DNA of 64,000 bases from Variovorax sp. OK212 (GCF_900112425.1 NZ_FOLP01000003.1:62001-126000), one strand, 5' to 3'; counted from the stretch's first letter, positions 17,180-30,252 are shown. The notes: generated from the letters alone by a model not told the origin. Translations and numbers: made by a program.

Positions 17180-18166
17180 TCAGTCGACCAGCACGCTCAT
17201 GCCGGGCCGCGCGCCTTCGATCGGCTGCACGGGCCTCGCGCGAACCTCGAAGGTGCGCACGTCGAAGCCGTTGCCGCCGCGCGTGGCGCGCCACGTCGCG
17301 AAGTCGGGCAGCACGGCGCTGTAGTAGACCTTGAAGCGCGCCGTGCGTTTGCCTTCCGCCAGCGCGAGCAGGCGCGCGTCGAATTCGCTGCCGAGCGCGA
17401 AGCGCGCGAGACGGTCCTCGCGCACGTTCAGCACCAGCCACTGGTCGGCCAGGTCGACCACGGTGACCACCGCTACGCCTTGCGGCGACAGCTCGCCGAC
17501 CTTGGCCAGCACCTTCGCCACCTCGCCGCCGACGGGGCTGCGCAGCTCGGTCTCGGCCTTGGCGGCTTCGGCCTCGGCGACCACGCCGGCCACCTGGCGG
17601 GCCTGCGCGCTGGCCGCGGCCTTGTCTTCCGGCCGTGCGCCGCTGCGGGCCATGTCGTACTGCGCCCTGGCCGCGATGGCGGCGTCGCGCGAGGCCTTCC
17701 AGTTGGCTTCGGCCTCGTCGCGCTTCTGGTCGGCCACCAGGCCTTCGCGCGCCAGCCCGTCGACACGGCGCAACGAGGTCTGCGCAAGCTGCGCCGCGGT
17801 TTCGGCGCGCTGCCACTGCATCCGCGCCATCTCGATTTCCTGCGGCCGCGCGCCGTTCTGCGCCTTCTCGGCCACGGCTTGCGCGGCCTGTTCGGCGGCG
17901 GTGGCCTGGGCCAGCTTGGCGCGCACCTCGGGGCTGTCCATGCGCACCAGCACCGCGCCGGCGGCGATGCGGTCGCCTTCCTTCACCAGCACTTCGGCCA
18001 CGCGCGCCGTCACCTTGCCGGCCACGTCGGTCTCGCGCGCCTCCATCTGGCCCTGGAACACCTCGGGCGCGGGCTGCGACGCGCGCCAGAAGCCCCACAC
18101 CAGCACCGCCAGCACCAGCAGGGCGGCGAGTATCGCGATCAGTTTGCGGGTCTTGGCACTCATCAT
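17180..18166 (-). CDS. HlyD-family membrane fusion (adaptor) protein
   Basis: A 328-residue periplasmic adaptor anchored by one N-terminal membrane segment (LIAILAALLVLAVLVWGFW). Lipoyl-like halves are visible (VTARVAEVLVKEGDRIAAGAV near residue 53 and LRSPVGGEVAKVLAKVGE near 210), separated by a long Ala/Glu-rich coiled coil. It links the permease pair to the TolC-like outer membrane protein. The start overlaps the TolC stop by one base; two adjacent ATG codons (18166 and 18163) are possible. Confidence 0.9.
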   Translation of the reverse strand: MMSAKTRKLIAILAALLVLAVLVWGFWRASQPAPEVFQGQMEARETDVAGKVTARVAEVLVKEGDRIAAGAVLVRMDSPEVRAKLAQATAAEQAAQAVAEKAQNGARPQEIEMARMQWQRAETAAQLAQTSLRRVDGLAREGLVADQKRDEAEANWKASRDAAIAARAQYDMARSGARPEDKAAASAQARQVAGVVAEAEAAKAETELRSPVGGEVAKVLAKVGELSPQGVAVVTVVDLADQWLVLNVREDRLARFALGSEFDARLLALAEGKRTARFKVYYSAVLPDFATWRATRGGNGFDVRTFEVRARPVQPIEGARPGMSVLVD

Positions 18167-19653
18167 CAATTCACCCTCACGTCGGCACGCGCGACGTAGT
18201 CGGAAAACCTGTCGGAAAGGCCGGCGCTCTCGAGCAGTTGCGCGAGCGCCTGCACGTAGTCGTTGGCGGCCTGCGCGCGTTCGGTCAGCACCTTGGCCTG
18301 GTTGGTCTCGGCGTCGATCAGGTCGAGCGTGGTGCTCGTGCCTTCGCGCAGGCCCGAGGTGCGCAGCTTGACGACCTCTTGCGCCAGCGCGACCGAGGCC
18401 TTCATTTCCATGTACTGGCGCCGCGCGTTCTCCAGCGCGCGCCAGTTGCGCTCCACCAGCAGCGAGATGTCGCTGCGCGCCTGCGCGTCGGTGCGCTCGG
18501 CCTGCTCGATCTGCTTGAGCGAGGCGGCCGACAGGGCGCTGCGGTCGACCGAGTCGTACAGCGTCCAGCGCACGCCGACGCCGGCCACCCAGTCGGCATT
18601 GCCGCTCTTGAGTTCGCGCGTGCCGAAGGCAATGATCTGCGGGCGGCGCAGTGCCTCCTCGCCTTCGTGCAGTTGCTCGGCCTGCGACTTCTTGGCGGCT
18701 ACCTTGCCCAGGCCGGGGTGCCGCGTGAGCGCCGAATCGATGAAGTAGCCCAGCGGCTCGACCGGCGTGCTGATGATGAACAGCGGCGTCTGCGGTGCCA
18801 CGCTGCCGTCGGCGCGCACCGTGCGCGCCAGCGCCACGGCCGCCAGCGCGGCGTCGTCTTCCGCCTTGCGCGCATTGCGGCGGGCTTCCTCGTACGCCGC
18901 GCTGGCCTGCAGCCGCTCGACGCGCGAGATCACGCCGGCCGCGAGCATCTTCTGCGCCGCCGAATCGTGTTGCGCGATGGTGCGCTCGGCCTGCGCGCGC
19001 AGCGTGGCCGCGCGCTGCGCGAGCTGGGCGCCGAAGTAGCGCTGCACCAGCAGCGTGTCGACCTCGTGGCCGGCCTGCTCGGCATCGGCCTGCGCCTCGC
19101 GCGTCTGCGCCGACACGAAGCCGCGCACCGCGTCGGTGGCGCCGCCCACGTACAGCGGCCACACCGCCGAGATCGAGGTGTTGGTGCCGGTGTCGTGGCG
19201 GTTCAGCGTGTAGCTGTTGGGCAGTTGCGGAATCGGCACGCGCGAGATGAAGCTCTGGATCGACGAGGGCAGCGAGGAGCCGATCTGCCCGAGCTTCTGG
19301 TTGAGCGGATCGAGGTCGAGGTTCAGGTTGGCGTTGTAGGCATAGGCCAGGCCAGAGATGCTGACCACCGGGCCGCCCAGGCGCTTGACGCCTTCGCCCT
19401 GCAGCTCTTTGGACTCGACCGCGGCGCGGGCGGCGGCCAGCTTGTCGGAGCGGTCGATCATGCGGGCGCGGGCGGCGTCGAAGCTCAGCGACAGGGCGTC
19501 GCCCCGGGGCTGGGCCTGCGTTTGCACCTGCGTCTGCGTCTGCGTTTGCGTTTGCGTTTGCGCCTGCACCTGCGCGAAGGCCGCGGCGCCAAGCCCGAGC
19601 ATGGCCGGCAGCAGAAGCAAGGAGGGCAGAAGGGCGGGGCGAGGTCGTGTCAT
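18166..19653 (-). CDS. TolC-family outer membrane efflux protein
   Basis: A 495-residue outer-membrane channel component with a signal peptide (cleaved near AAAFAQ) and the long paired helices of the TolC fold (two repeats, for example AARARMIDRSDKLAAARA and ARSDISLLVERNWRALENA). Directly behind the signal peptide lies a low-complexity QT/QV run encoded by a ten-unit hexamer repeat (19517-19576). The gene begins four bases after the MerR regulator gene ends, so regulator and exporter form one operon. Confidence 0.9.
   Translation of the reverse strand: MTRPRPALLPSLLLLPAMLGLGAAAFAQVQAQTQTQTQTQTQVQTQAQPRGDALSLSFDAARARMIDRSDKLAAARAAVESKELQGEGVKRLGGPVVSISGLAYAYNANLNLDLDPLNQKLGQIGSSLPSSIQSFISRVPIPQLPNSYTLNRHDTGTNTSISAVWPLYVGGATDAVRGFVSAQTREAQADAEQAGHEVDTLLVQRYFGAQLAQRAATLRAQAERTIAQHDSAAQKMLAAGVISRVERLQASAAYEEARRNARKAEDDAALAAVALARTVRADGSVAPQTPLFIISTPVEPLGYFIDSALTRHPGLGKVAAKKSQAEQLHEGEEALRRPQIIAFGTRELKSGNADWVAGVGVRWTLYDSVDRSALSAASLKQIEQAERTDAQARSDISLLVERNWRALENARRQYMEMKASVALAQEVVKLRTSGLREGTSTTLDLIDAETNQAKVLTERAQAANDYVQALAQLLESAGLSDRFSDYVARADVRVN
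19517..19576. repeat. Hexanucleotide tandem repeat inside the TolC-family gene
   Basis: Ten consecutive six-base units of the pattern TGCGTT, with variants TGCGTC, TGCACC and TGCGCC. On the coding strand each unit gives two residues (Gln plus Thr, Val or Ala), just after the signal peptide. Because the unit is six bases, slippage changes length by two residues without breaking the frame. Confidence 0.85.
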
Positions 19654-19657
19654 CGTT

Positions 19658-20380
19658 TCAGGCGGCCTTGCGCAGCAGGGCGTCGAGCTCCTGCTGCAGG
19701 ATCACGGGGAACGCGGCCTGCACCGCGCCGGTAGCGAGCGGGCGCGCCTTCTCGAGCAGCTGGGCGGTGCGCTCGAGGTCGATGGCGTTGCCGCTCAGCA
19801 GGCTGTCGGCCAGCGTGCGCAGCCAGTGGCGTGCCACGGTCCGCAAGGTGCGGGCCATGGTTTCCTGCATGCCGATCGCGGCTTCCAGCGGCAGCCCGAG
19901 CGCGGCCAGTTGTTCGGCGACCTGGCCGAGCGCGGGGCTGAGCATCTGCACCTGGCCGTCGGGCAGCTCGCGCATCAGGCCGGCCTTGGTGGCCCGCGCG
20001 AGCAGGGCGGGCGTCATCTGGCCCTGCCACTTGGCGGCCAGCGCCTTGGCCGAGACCACCACCGGTTGCTCTTCGGCGAACAGGCTGCCCGAGACGGAGC
20101 GCGCCACGGCCACCAGGTCGGGCCAGGACGAGGCCGGCGCGCGCGCGAAGATGCGGCGGATGGCCTCGATGCCGAAGCCCTGGTCGCGCAGCGCGCGGAT
20201 CAGCCCGAGGCGTTGGGCATGCTCGTCGCCGTACAGCCCCAGGCGTCCGCGCAGGCGGGGCGGCGGCAGCAGCCCGGCCGTGGTGTAGGCGCGGATGTTG
20301 CGCACCGTGACGCCCGTGCGCGCGGCCAGTTCCTCGATGGAACGGGCTCGATCGGCGTCGGGAGCGGCGGTGGTGTTCAT
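19658..20380 (-). CDS. MerR-family transcriptional regulator
   Basis: A 240-residue protein with an N-terminal MerR winged helix (SIEELAARTGVTVRNIRAYT near residues 14-33, then YGDEHAQRLGLIRALRDQGFGI) and a helical C-terminal sensor domain of about 150 residues with no cysteine cluster, so an organic ligand is likelier than a metal. It heads the export operon and probably controls it. An inverted repeat at 20394-20414, 14 bases before its start, is a candidate operator. Confidence 0.9.
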   Translation of the reverse strand: MNTTAAPDADRARSIEELAARTGVTVRNIRAYTTAGLLPPPRLRGRLGLYGDEHAQRLGLIRALRDQGFGIEAIRRIFARAPASSWPDLVAVARSVSGSLFAEEQPVVVSAKALAAKWQGQMTPALLARATKAGLMRELPDGQVQMLSPALGQVAEQLAALGLPLEAAIGMQETMARTLRTVARHWLRTLADSLLSGNAIDLERTAQLLEKARPLATGAVQAAFPVILQQELDALLRKAA

Positions 20381-20393
20381 GTGACGGATTGAA

Positions 20394-20414
20394 TGTTACA
20401 TCGCAAATGTCACA
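20394..20414. promoter_or_regulatory. Inverted repeat upstream of the MerR gene
   Basis: TGTTACAT and ATGTCACA flank a five-base spacer (CGCAA) and match as inverted arms at seven of eight positions. The site is A+T-rich against its surroundings and lies between the MerR start and the end of the YhgE/Pip-like gene. It is probably the MerR operator for the export operon. Confidence 0.5.
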
Positions 20415-20424
20415 TCGATCGGTT

Positions 20425-22326
20425 CTAGATCTGGATGGTCGGCTTGTAGTCGGCGAGCAGCACTTCCTTCCACTTGCCGAAGAGTGCCATCAACCCGACC
20501 GCCACCGCGCCCGACAGCACCACCACGCCGCAGGCGTGCGCCCAGCCGTTGTCGAAGGCGCCGAACATCACGGCGCGGAAGGCCTGCACCACCCAGCTGA
20601 AGGGCAGCCAGCTGTGCACGTCGCGGAAGAAGCCGGCCGACAGCTCCACCGGCAGCACGCCGCCGCCGGCCGACAGCTGCAGCGTGAGCAGCAGCACGGT
20701 CAGGATGCGCCCGAAGTCGCCGAACACATGCAGGATGGCGAACAGCACCACCAGGAACACCAGCGAGGCCAGCGCCATCGTGAGCGCCAGCGCCGCCACC
20801 CGCGGCGCCTGCACCTGCAGCACGCCCAGCAGCGTGGCCAGCACCAGCGCCACCTGCAGCAGCACGATGAGCGCCGGCATGGTGATCTTGCCGAGCGTCT
20901 TCGCCAGCCTCGGGTAGTGGGTGTGGTCGGCCAGCACGATGCGGATGTTGAACAGGTAGCCGGCCATCACCGCGCCGATCCACAGCGCCACCGACACCAT
21001 GTTGGGCACGAAGGCGCTGCCGTTGTTGGCCACCGGCGCCACCACCTCGACCTTGGGCTCGACCGAGTCGGCCAGGCCCGAGGCGCTGCCCTGGATGCGC
21101 GTGATCGAAGCGGGCAGGGCGGCCTCGATGGTGCGCACGCCCGTCAGCAGCCGCTGCGCGCCTTGCGAGAGTTGCGCGCCGCCCTGCATGAATTCGTCGA
21201 GCTTGCGGTCTTCGGGCAGCTTGCCGGCCATGGTGCGGATGCCGGCGGACAGCGCCCCCATGCCGTCGGTGAGCTTGCCGACGCCGCCTTCCAGCGCCGA
21301 GGCACCGGCCACGAGCTTCTGGTTGCCTTCCTCGGCCTTGGCCATGGCGGCCTGCGCCTGGCCGAGGCCGCCGCGCAGCTTGTCGGCGCCGGCCGCAAGC
21401 TCGCCGGCGCCCCGGGCGAGGCGGTCGCCCACGAAGGGAATGTCGGCCGACTCCTTCTGCATCCGTCGCGCGCCGTCGCCGAGCTGGCTGGCGCCACCGG
21501 TCAACTGGTCGAGGCCGTCGTCGAGCTGCGCGAGCCCACTGCCGAGTTCGCGCTGGCCCGCCGTGAGCTGCTGTGCGCCGGACTTGAGCGCGCGCAGGTC
21601 GGCATCGGCCGGCAGTTTCGACTGGATGGTGCGGATGCCGCCGTTGACCTGCTTGAAGCCGCTGCCCACCTGCTGGGCCGCGGCGCTGTACTGGATGGCG
21701 CCGTTGGCCAGCGTCTGGCTGCCGTCGCGCAGCTGCAGCAGCGCCTGCTTGAGCTGCTCCAGCCGCTGTTGCGAGCCCGAGGCGGCGTTCAGCACCAGCT
21801 CCCAGCGCTGCTCGTTGAGCATCTCGTTGACCTGGTGCCCGAGCTCGCCCGCGAAGCGGCGGGCCAGGCCGGCCGAGCTGTAGTTGTTGCCCTCCGAGGT
21901 GTAGACCACCAATTGGCCGGCACCGCGGTGCGTGCCTGGCACGGCATTGGCGCTGAAGTCGGCCGGAATCAGCAGCGCGAAGGCCAGGGTGCCGCGCCGC
22001 ACCTCGGCGCGCGCGGCCTCGGGGTCGGTCATCGTGCGAAAGCCGAAGGCGCGCTTCTCGAGCAGGGAGCGGGTGAGCTCGTCGCCCACGTTCACGGAGT
22101 GCGCCATGTAGGTCACGCCGCTGTCCTGGTTCACGATGGCCGCGGGCAGGTCGGCCGTGTGGCCGGCCGGGTCCCACACGCTCGTGAGGTAGATCAGCGC
22201 GTAGATCGCCGGCACCACGCCCACCGCCACCACCGCCAGCAGGATGCGCGGAAAGCGCCGCACGATCGCCAGCTCGGCCCGGGCGATGGCCCAGGTGCCG
22301 GCAAACAGTGCGTGGAGGTACTGCAT
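20425..22326 (-). CDS. YhgE/Pip-type ABC-2 family membrane protein
   Basis: A 633-residue protein with one N-terminal membrane segment (RILLAVVAVGVVPAIYALIY) and a large extracytoplasmic region. This carries the family's repeated heptad-like segments with GSGLAQLDDGLDQLTGGASQL-type sequence at about 215-410. Five C-terminal membrane segments follow. YhgE/Pip proteins are related to phage-infection proteins of Firmicutes and to ESX/T7SS-linked and MmpL-like transport partners; in proteobacteria the role is unknown, possibly export. It runs in the same direction as the MerR export operon but upstream of its operator. An alternative start lies at 22344. Confidence 0.82.
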   Translation of the reverse strand: MQYLHALFAGTWAIARAELAIVRRFPRILLAVVAVGVVPAIYALIYLTSVWDPAGHTADLPAAIVNQDSGVTYMAHSVNVGDELTRSLLEKRAFGFRTMTDPEAARAEVRRGTLAFALLIPADFSANAVPGTHRGAGQLVVYTSEGNNYSSAGLARRFAGELGHQVNEMLNEQRWELVLNAASGSQQRLEQLKQALLQLRDGSQTLANGAIQYSAAAQQVGSGFKQVNGGIRTIQSKLPADADLRALKSGAQQLTAGQRELGSGLAQLDDGLDQLTGGASQLGDGARRMQKESADIPFVGDRLARGAGELAAGADKLRGGLGQAQAAMAKAEEGNQKLVAGASALEGGVGKLTDGMGALSAGIRTMAGKLPEDRKLDEFMQGGAQLSQGAQRLLTGVRTIEAALPASITRIQGSASGLADSVEPKVEVVAPVANNGSAFVPNMVSVALWIGAVMAGYLFNIRIVLADHTHYPRLAKTLGKITMPALIVLLQVALVLATLLGVLQVQAPRVAALALTMALASLVFLVVLFAILHVFGDFGRILTVLLLTLQLSAGGGVLPVELSAGFFRDVHSWLPFSWVVQAFRAVMFGAFDNGWAHACGVVVLSGAVAVGLMALFGKWKEVLLADYKPTIQI

Positions 22327-22370
22327 GGCGCTAGTGTGTCTCAAGCGCCATGATGGTCTGTTGCAAGCGA

Positions 22371-22402
22371 GGCCCGTTCAGGACTGTTCAGGCCCGTTCA
22401 GG
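22371..22402. repeat. Short 10-base tandem repeat
   Basis: Three consecutive ten-base units, GGCCCGTTCA, GGACTGTTCA and GGCCCGTTCA, followed by GG. They sit between the NTF2-like gene (whose stop codon lies in the last unit) and the start of the YhgE/Pip-like gene. Ten-base phasing would place the units on one DNA face, but no function is evident. Confidence 0.6.
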
Positions 22403-22766
22403 CCGGCTTTCGCTGCGCGGGGTCGTAGAAGAACTGTTCCTCTGCGATGCACTCGCCTTCCCAGCGCTGCCAGGCGATTTCTTCCATGCGCATGGCGCTG
22501 CCCTCCTTGAAGGTGAAGTCGAAGACCCAGTGGATCGCCACGTGGTCGCCGTTCACCAGCACCGGCCGCACGCAGGTGGACGCCACCGATTCGGTGCGTG
22601 CGAGCACGGCGCTTTCCTGTGCCACCAGCGTGGCGCGGCCGCGCCGCGGCTCGGCCTGGTTCTCGCGCATGGTGGCGTCCTCGGTGTAGTAGTCCTCGAT
22701 GGCCTTGGCATGCGCGCCGCCTTCGACGGCGGCAATGAAGGCTTCGAGCCGCTCGGGCGTGGGCAT
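22398..22766 (-). CDS. NTF2-like / SnoaL-like protein
   Basis: A 122-residue protein with the cone-shaped NTF2-like fold pattern: MPTPERLEAFIAAVEGG, then YYTEDATMRENQAEPRRG, then a beta-rich second half (HVAIHWVFDFTFKEGS). Members are small-molecule binding proteins or isomerases and their substrate is rarely predictable. It starts one base after the pyrophosphatase gene ends and is likely co-transcribed with it. Confidence 0.8.
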   Translation of the reverse strand: MPTPERLEAFIAAVEGGAHAKAIEDYYTEDATMRENQAEPRRGRATLVAQESAVLARTESVASTCVRPVLVNGDHVAIHWVFDFTFKEGSAMRMEEIAWQRWEGECIAEEQFFYDPAQRKPA

Positions 22767-22767
22767 G

Positions 22768-25284
<2,517 letters not shown>

Positions 25285-25539
25285 GCTTTGCTTCTCCATT
25301 CGTTCGTTTAAGACTTGTGGAGACGGACGCCATGAACCCTGCGTGCAACGCGTACGGGAGCATGATTTCCGCCGCGTTGCTTCCTCGAAGCTCACTGCAC
25401 TTTGGGTGCGGAGCCGATTGGCCAACGGTTGCAATTTACAGGCAAAAACGAGCGCGTGTGCGACCGTGCGGTGACACGGAAAGTAAACTCCGGGTTTGTC
25501 CCCATCCTTCTCATACTTTTCAACTACTCGAAAAACGTC

Positions 25540-26067
25540 ATGTCCTTCGACAAAGTTTCCCCCGGCAAGAACGTCCCCGATGCCTTCAACGTCGTGATCG
25601 AAATCCCGATGAACGCCGACCCGATCAAGTACGAAGTCGACAAGGAATCGGGCGCGATCTTCGTCGACCGCTTCATGACGACGGCCATGTACTACCCCGC
25701 CAACTACGGCTACGTGCCGCAGACGCTGTCGGGCGACGGCGACCCGGTCGACGTGCTGGTGATCGCACCGTACCCGCTGCTGCCGGGCGTGGTGGTGCCG
25801 TGCCGCCCCCTGGGCATCCTGATGATGGAAGACGAAGCCGGCGTCGACGGCAAGGTGCTGGCCGTGCCCACCGACAAGGTGCTGCCGATCTACAGCCACT
25901 GGAAGTCGGTCGACGACGTGAACCCGATGCGCCTGAAGGCCATCAGCCACTTCTTCGAGCACTACAAGGACCTGGAAGCCGGCAAGTGGGTCAAGGTGCT
26001 GGGCTGGGAAGGCATCGACTCCGCCAAGAAGGAAATCCTGGACGGCATCGCCGCTTACAAGAAGTAA
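25540..26067 (+). CDS. ppa: Soluble inorganic pyrophosphatase, family I
   Basis: Cytoplasmic Mg2+-dependent enzyme that hydrolyses pyrophosphate and so drives biosynthetic reactions. The protein is 175 residues, typical of bacterial family I. The active-site signature DGDPVDVLV is present, with [11 protein letters not shown] before it. It is transcribed divergently from the membrane pyrophosphatase, with 255 bases of shared upstream region, so cells can either waste or harvest pyrophosphate energy from one locus. A pair of hairpins follows the gene. Confidence 0.96.
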   Translation: MSFDKVSPGKNVPDAFNVVIEIPMNADPIKYEVDKESGAIFVDRFMTTAMYYPANYGYVPQTLSGDGDPVDVLVIAPYPLLPGVVVPCRPLGILMMEDEAGVDGKVLAVPTDKVLPIYSHWKSVDDVNPMRLKAISHFFEHYKDLEAGKWVKVLGWEGIDSAKKEILDGIAAYKK

Positions 26068-26073
26068 GTTGTT

Positions 26074-26125
26074 GCCGCCGCAAGGCGGCGTCCGAGGGGC
26101 CGCATGCGCATGCGGCCCCTCGGAC
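26074..26125. terminator. Two adjacent hairpins between convergent genes, one a perfect 36-base palindrome
   Basis: GCCGCC-GCAA-GGCGGC at 26074-26089 forms a six-pair hairpin with a GNRA tetraloop. Immediately after it, 26090-26125 is a perfect palindrome whose 18-base arm is GTCCGAGGGGCCGCATGC. It sits between the 3' ends of ppa and the TPR gene. Neither hairpin is followed by a clear T-run, so bidirectional termination or transcript protection is likely but not certain. Confidence 0.65.
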
Positions 26126-26133
26126 CAGCGGCT

Positions 26134-26895
26134 TCAGGCCCGGAGCCTGTTCGAGGCTTCCGAGGCCAGCCGCATCCACTCGCGATTGACCGTTCGCGCG
26201 TGGGAGTTCCAGTGGCGTGCCGCCTGCTGGAGCTCATTCCACTGGCGTTGCGCGCCGGTGGCATCCCCTTGTTCAGCCAGCCATGCGATGTAGCGGGCGC
26301 GGGTCTCGACCGTGTTGTGCTGGCGCAGTGCGCTTTCGAAGGCCTCGCGTGCCTCCTGTTGCCGCCCGTCGGCGGCCAGGGCGCGGGCGGTGAGCACGGC
26401 GACCTCGTCGCGGCGGTAGTCGTCGCGCGTGGCGCGCAGGGACTGGAGCGCCTGCAGCGCCTCGCGGCCGGCGGCGGGGCCGCCCGCGGCCAGCAGCGCG
26501 CTGGCCAGGCCGAACTGCAGTTCGGGGTCGGAGGCGAGGGGGCCTTTGAGCGCGTCGCGGTAGTGGCCCACGGCATCGGCGGCCTGGCCGCGGTCGAGTG
26601 CGGCCTTGGCCAGGCGCAGCTTGTTCTGCGCGGTGGGGGCGAGGTCGTAGGCCTCGGCGGCGGCGCGGTATTCGCGCTCGGGATCGATGAAGCCGATGGC
26701 CGCGTTGGCCACCTTGCCGGCGGTGCGCTGCATGCGCGAGGCGGGCAGGTACTCGACCACGAAGTACACGATGCTGCCGAGCAGCGGGAAGCTGAAAAGA
26801 ATGATGAGCCAGTACATCTGCTTGCCATGGCGCATCGCATGCACGGCGAAGAACAGCGCGATGAAGATGTGCAGCCCCAGTCCGACGAATGGCAT
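26134..26895 (-). CDS. PLDc_N-type membrane protein with TPR repeats
   Basis: A 253-residue protein. Residues 1-50 hold two membrane segments resembling the phospholipase D-nuclease N-terminal domain (MYWLIILFSFPLLGSIVYF). From about residue 70, a series of TPR-like helical pairs follows (YRAAAEAYDLAPTAQNKLRLAK; ALLAAGGPAAGREALQALQS; EAREAFESALRQHNTVETRA). It is likely anchored in the inner membrane with a cytoplasmic protein-binding platform. No catalytic residues are seen. It is convergent with ppa. Confidence 0.78.
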   Translation of the reverse strand: MPFVGLGLHIFIALFFAVHAMRHGKQMYWLIILFSFPLLGSIVYFVVEYLPASRMQRTAGKVANAAIGFIDPEREYRAAAEAYDLAPTAQNKLRLAKAALDRGQAADAVGHYRDALKGPLASDPELQFGLASALLAAGGPAAGREALQALQSLRATRDDYRRDEVAVLTARALAADGRQQEAREAFESALRQHNTVETRARYIAWLAEQGDATGAQRQWNELQQAARHWNSHARTVNREWMRLASEASNRLRA

Positions 26896-26987
26896 CGGGT
26901 TTCCCTCTGTGTTGTTGTGGATGTCGGGCGCGTTTATAGCAGCCCCGCATGGCCGGGCGGGGGCAGTTCTGGCGGCCGTGGCCCCGC

Positions 26988-28142
26988 TCAGGCGGCCTTG
27001 AACGGGCTGCGCTCGCCCAGGTGGTCCATGTAGTTCTCGATGCCTTCGCCCTCGCGCTCCAGGAAGCGCTCGACCGCGTCGGCGAACGACGGATGCGCCA
27101 GCCAGTGCGCGCTGGTGGTCTTCACCGGCATGAGTGCGCGGGCCATCTTGTGCTCGCCCTGGGCGCCGCCCTCGAAGCGCGTCGCCCCGTGCGCGATGCA
27201 CCAGGCCAGCGGCTGGTAGTAGCAGGCCTCGAAGTGCAGGCAGTCGACGCGCTCCAGCGCGCCCCAGTAGCGGCCGTAGGCGACCGGCGGCTCGCCGGGC
27301 TGCGTCGACAGCGCGATCAGGCTGGCGGCCATGGGCTTGCCGTTGCGCTCGGCGATGAACAGCAGCCAGGCCTCGGGCATCGTGTCGGCCATGCGCCGGA
27401 AGAAGTCGCGTGTGAGGTAGGGCGGGTTGCCGTGCTCGCGGTAGGTGCGCTCGTAGCAGCGGTAGAAGAAGTCCCAGTCGGCCTTCGAGATGTCGGCCCC
27501 GCGCGACCAGCGAAAGCTCACGCCCGCGTCGGCCACCTTGCGGCGCTCCTGGCGGATCTTCTTGCGCTTGTCGTGCGAGAGGCTGGCGAGGAAGGCGTCG
27601 AAATCCGCGTACTGCGCGTTGGTCCAGTGGAACTGCACCGTGTTGCGCAGCATGAGGCCGGCCTCGGTGCAGGCCGCGATGTCGGCGTCGGACCCGAACA
27701 GCAGGTGCAGCGACGACAGTGCCTCCTGCTTGCACAGCGCGATGAGCCCCTGCACCAGCAACGTGCGGCTCTGGGCGTCGCGCGCCAGCAGCCTTGCACC
27801 GGGCACGGGCGTGAAGGGCACCGCGACCACGGCCTTCGGGTAGTAGGCGAGGCCGTGCTGTTCGTAGGCGTTGGCCCAGGCCCAGTCGAACACGTACTCG
27901 CCGTACGAATGGTCCTTGATGTAGAACGGGCACGCCGCCTGCAAGGTGTCGCCTTGCCACAGCGTGACGAACTGGGGCATCCACCCGCTGTCGGGCGTGG
28001 CGCTGCGGCTGTCGTTCAGCGCCGCGAGGTATTCGTGGCGCATGAAAGGAGAGGGCTCGGCCTCGGCGGCGAGCAGCGCGTTCCATGCTTCCGGGCTCAC
28101 GTCCGACGGCGACGACAGAACCCGAATGACATAATCGTTCAA
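26988..28142 (-). CDS. FemAB/GNAT-like acyltransferase (peptidogalycan biosysnthesis family)
   Basis: A protein of about 384 residues of the DUF482-type group, annotated elsewhere as GNAT-family or peptidogalycan biosynthesis protein. Recognisable blocks are SPFMRHEYLAALNDSRSA near the N-terminus, DFDAFLASLSHDKRKKIRQER, REHGNPPYLTRDFF, and the C-terminal AHGATRFEGGAQGEHK. The proposed start is TTG at 28142, which has AAGGAA upstream and clears the divergent nadE gene. An in-frame ATG at 28181 would overlap the nadE start by 20 bases. Substrate is unknown. Confidence 0.75.
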   Translation of the reverse strand: MNDYVIRVLSSPSDVSPEAWNALLAAEAEPSPFMRHEYLAALNDSRSATPDSGWMPQFVTLWQGDTLQAACPFYIKDHSYGEYVFDWAWANAYEQHGLAYYPKAVVAVPFTPVPGARLLARDAQSRTLLVQGLIALCKQEALSSLHLLFGSDADIAACTEAGLMLRNTVQFHWTNAQYADFDAFLASLSHDKRKKIRQERRKVADAGVSFRWSRGADISKADWDFFYRCYERTYREHGNPPYLTRDFFRRMADTMPEAWLLFIAERNGKPMAASLIALSTQPGEPPVAYGRYWGALERVDCLHFEACYYQPLAWCIAHGATRFEGGAQGEHKMARALMPVKTTSAHWLAHPSFADAVERFLEREGEGIENYMDHLGERSPFKAA

Positions 28143-28161
28143 GCCTTTTTCTTCCTTCTGT

Positions 28162-30194
<2,033 letters not shown>

Positions 30195-30200
30195 AACAAG

Positions 30201-30225
30201 AAAGCCCCCGGTGACGGGGGCTTTT
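30201..30225. terminator. Rho-independent terminator after glnB
   Basis: The arms AAAGCCCCCG and CGGGGGCTTT flank a GTGA loop and are followed by a T-run. A-rich bases precede the stem on the other strand, so it can also stop transcription from the convergent LOG-family gene. Confidence 0.9.
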
Positions 30226-30252
30226 TGCTGGCGATGGCGAGAGGGAGGCGGG

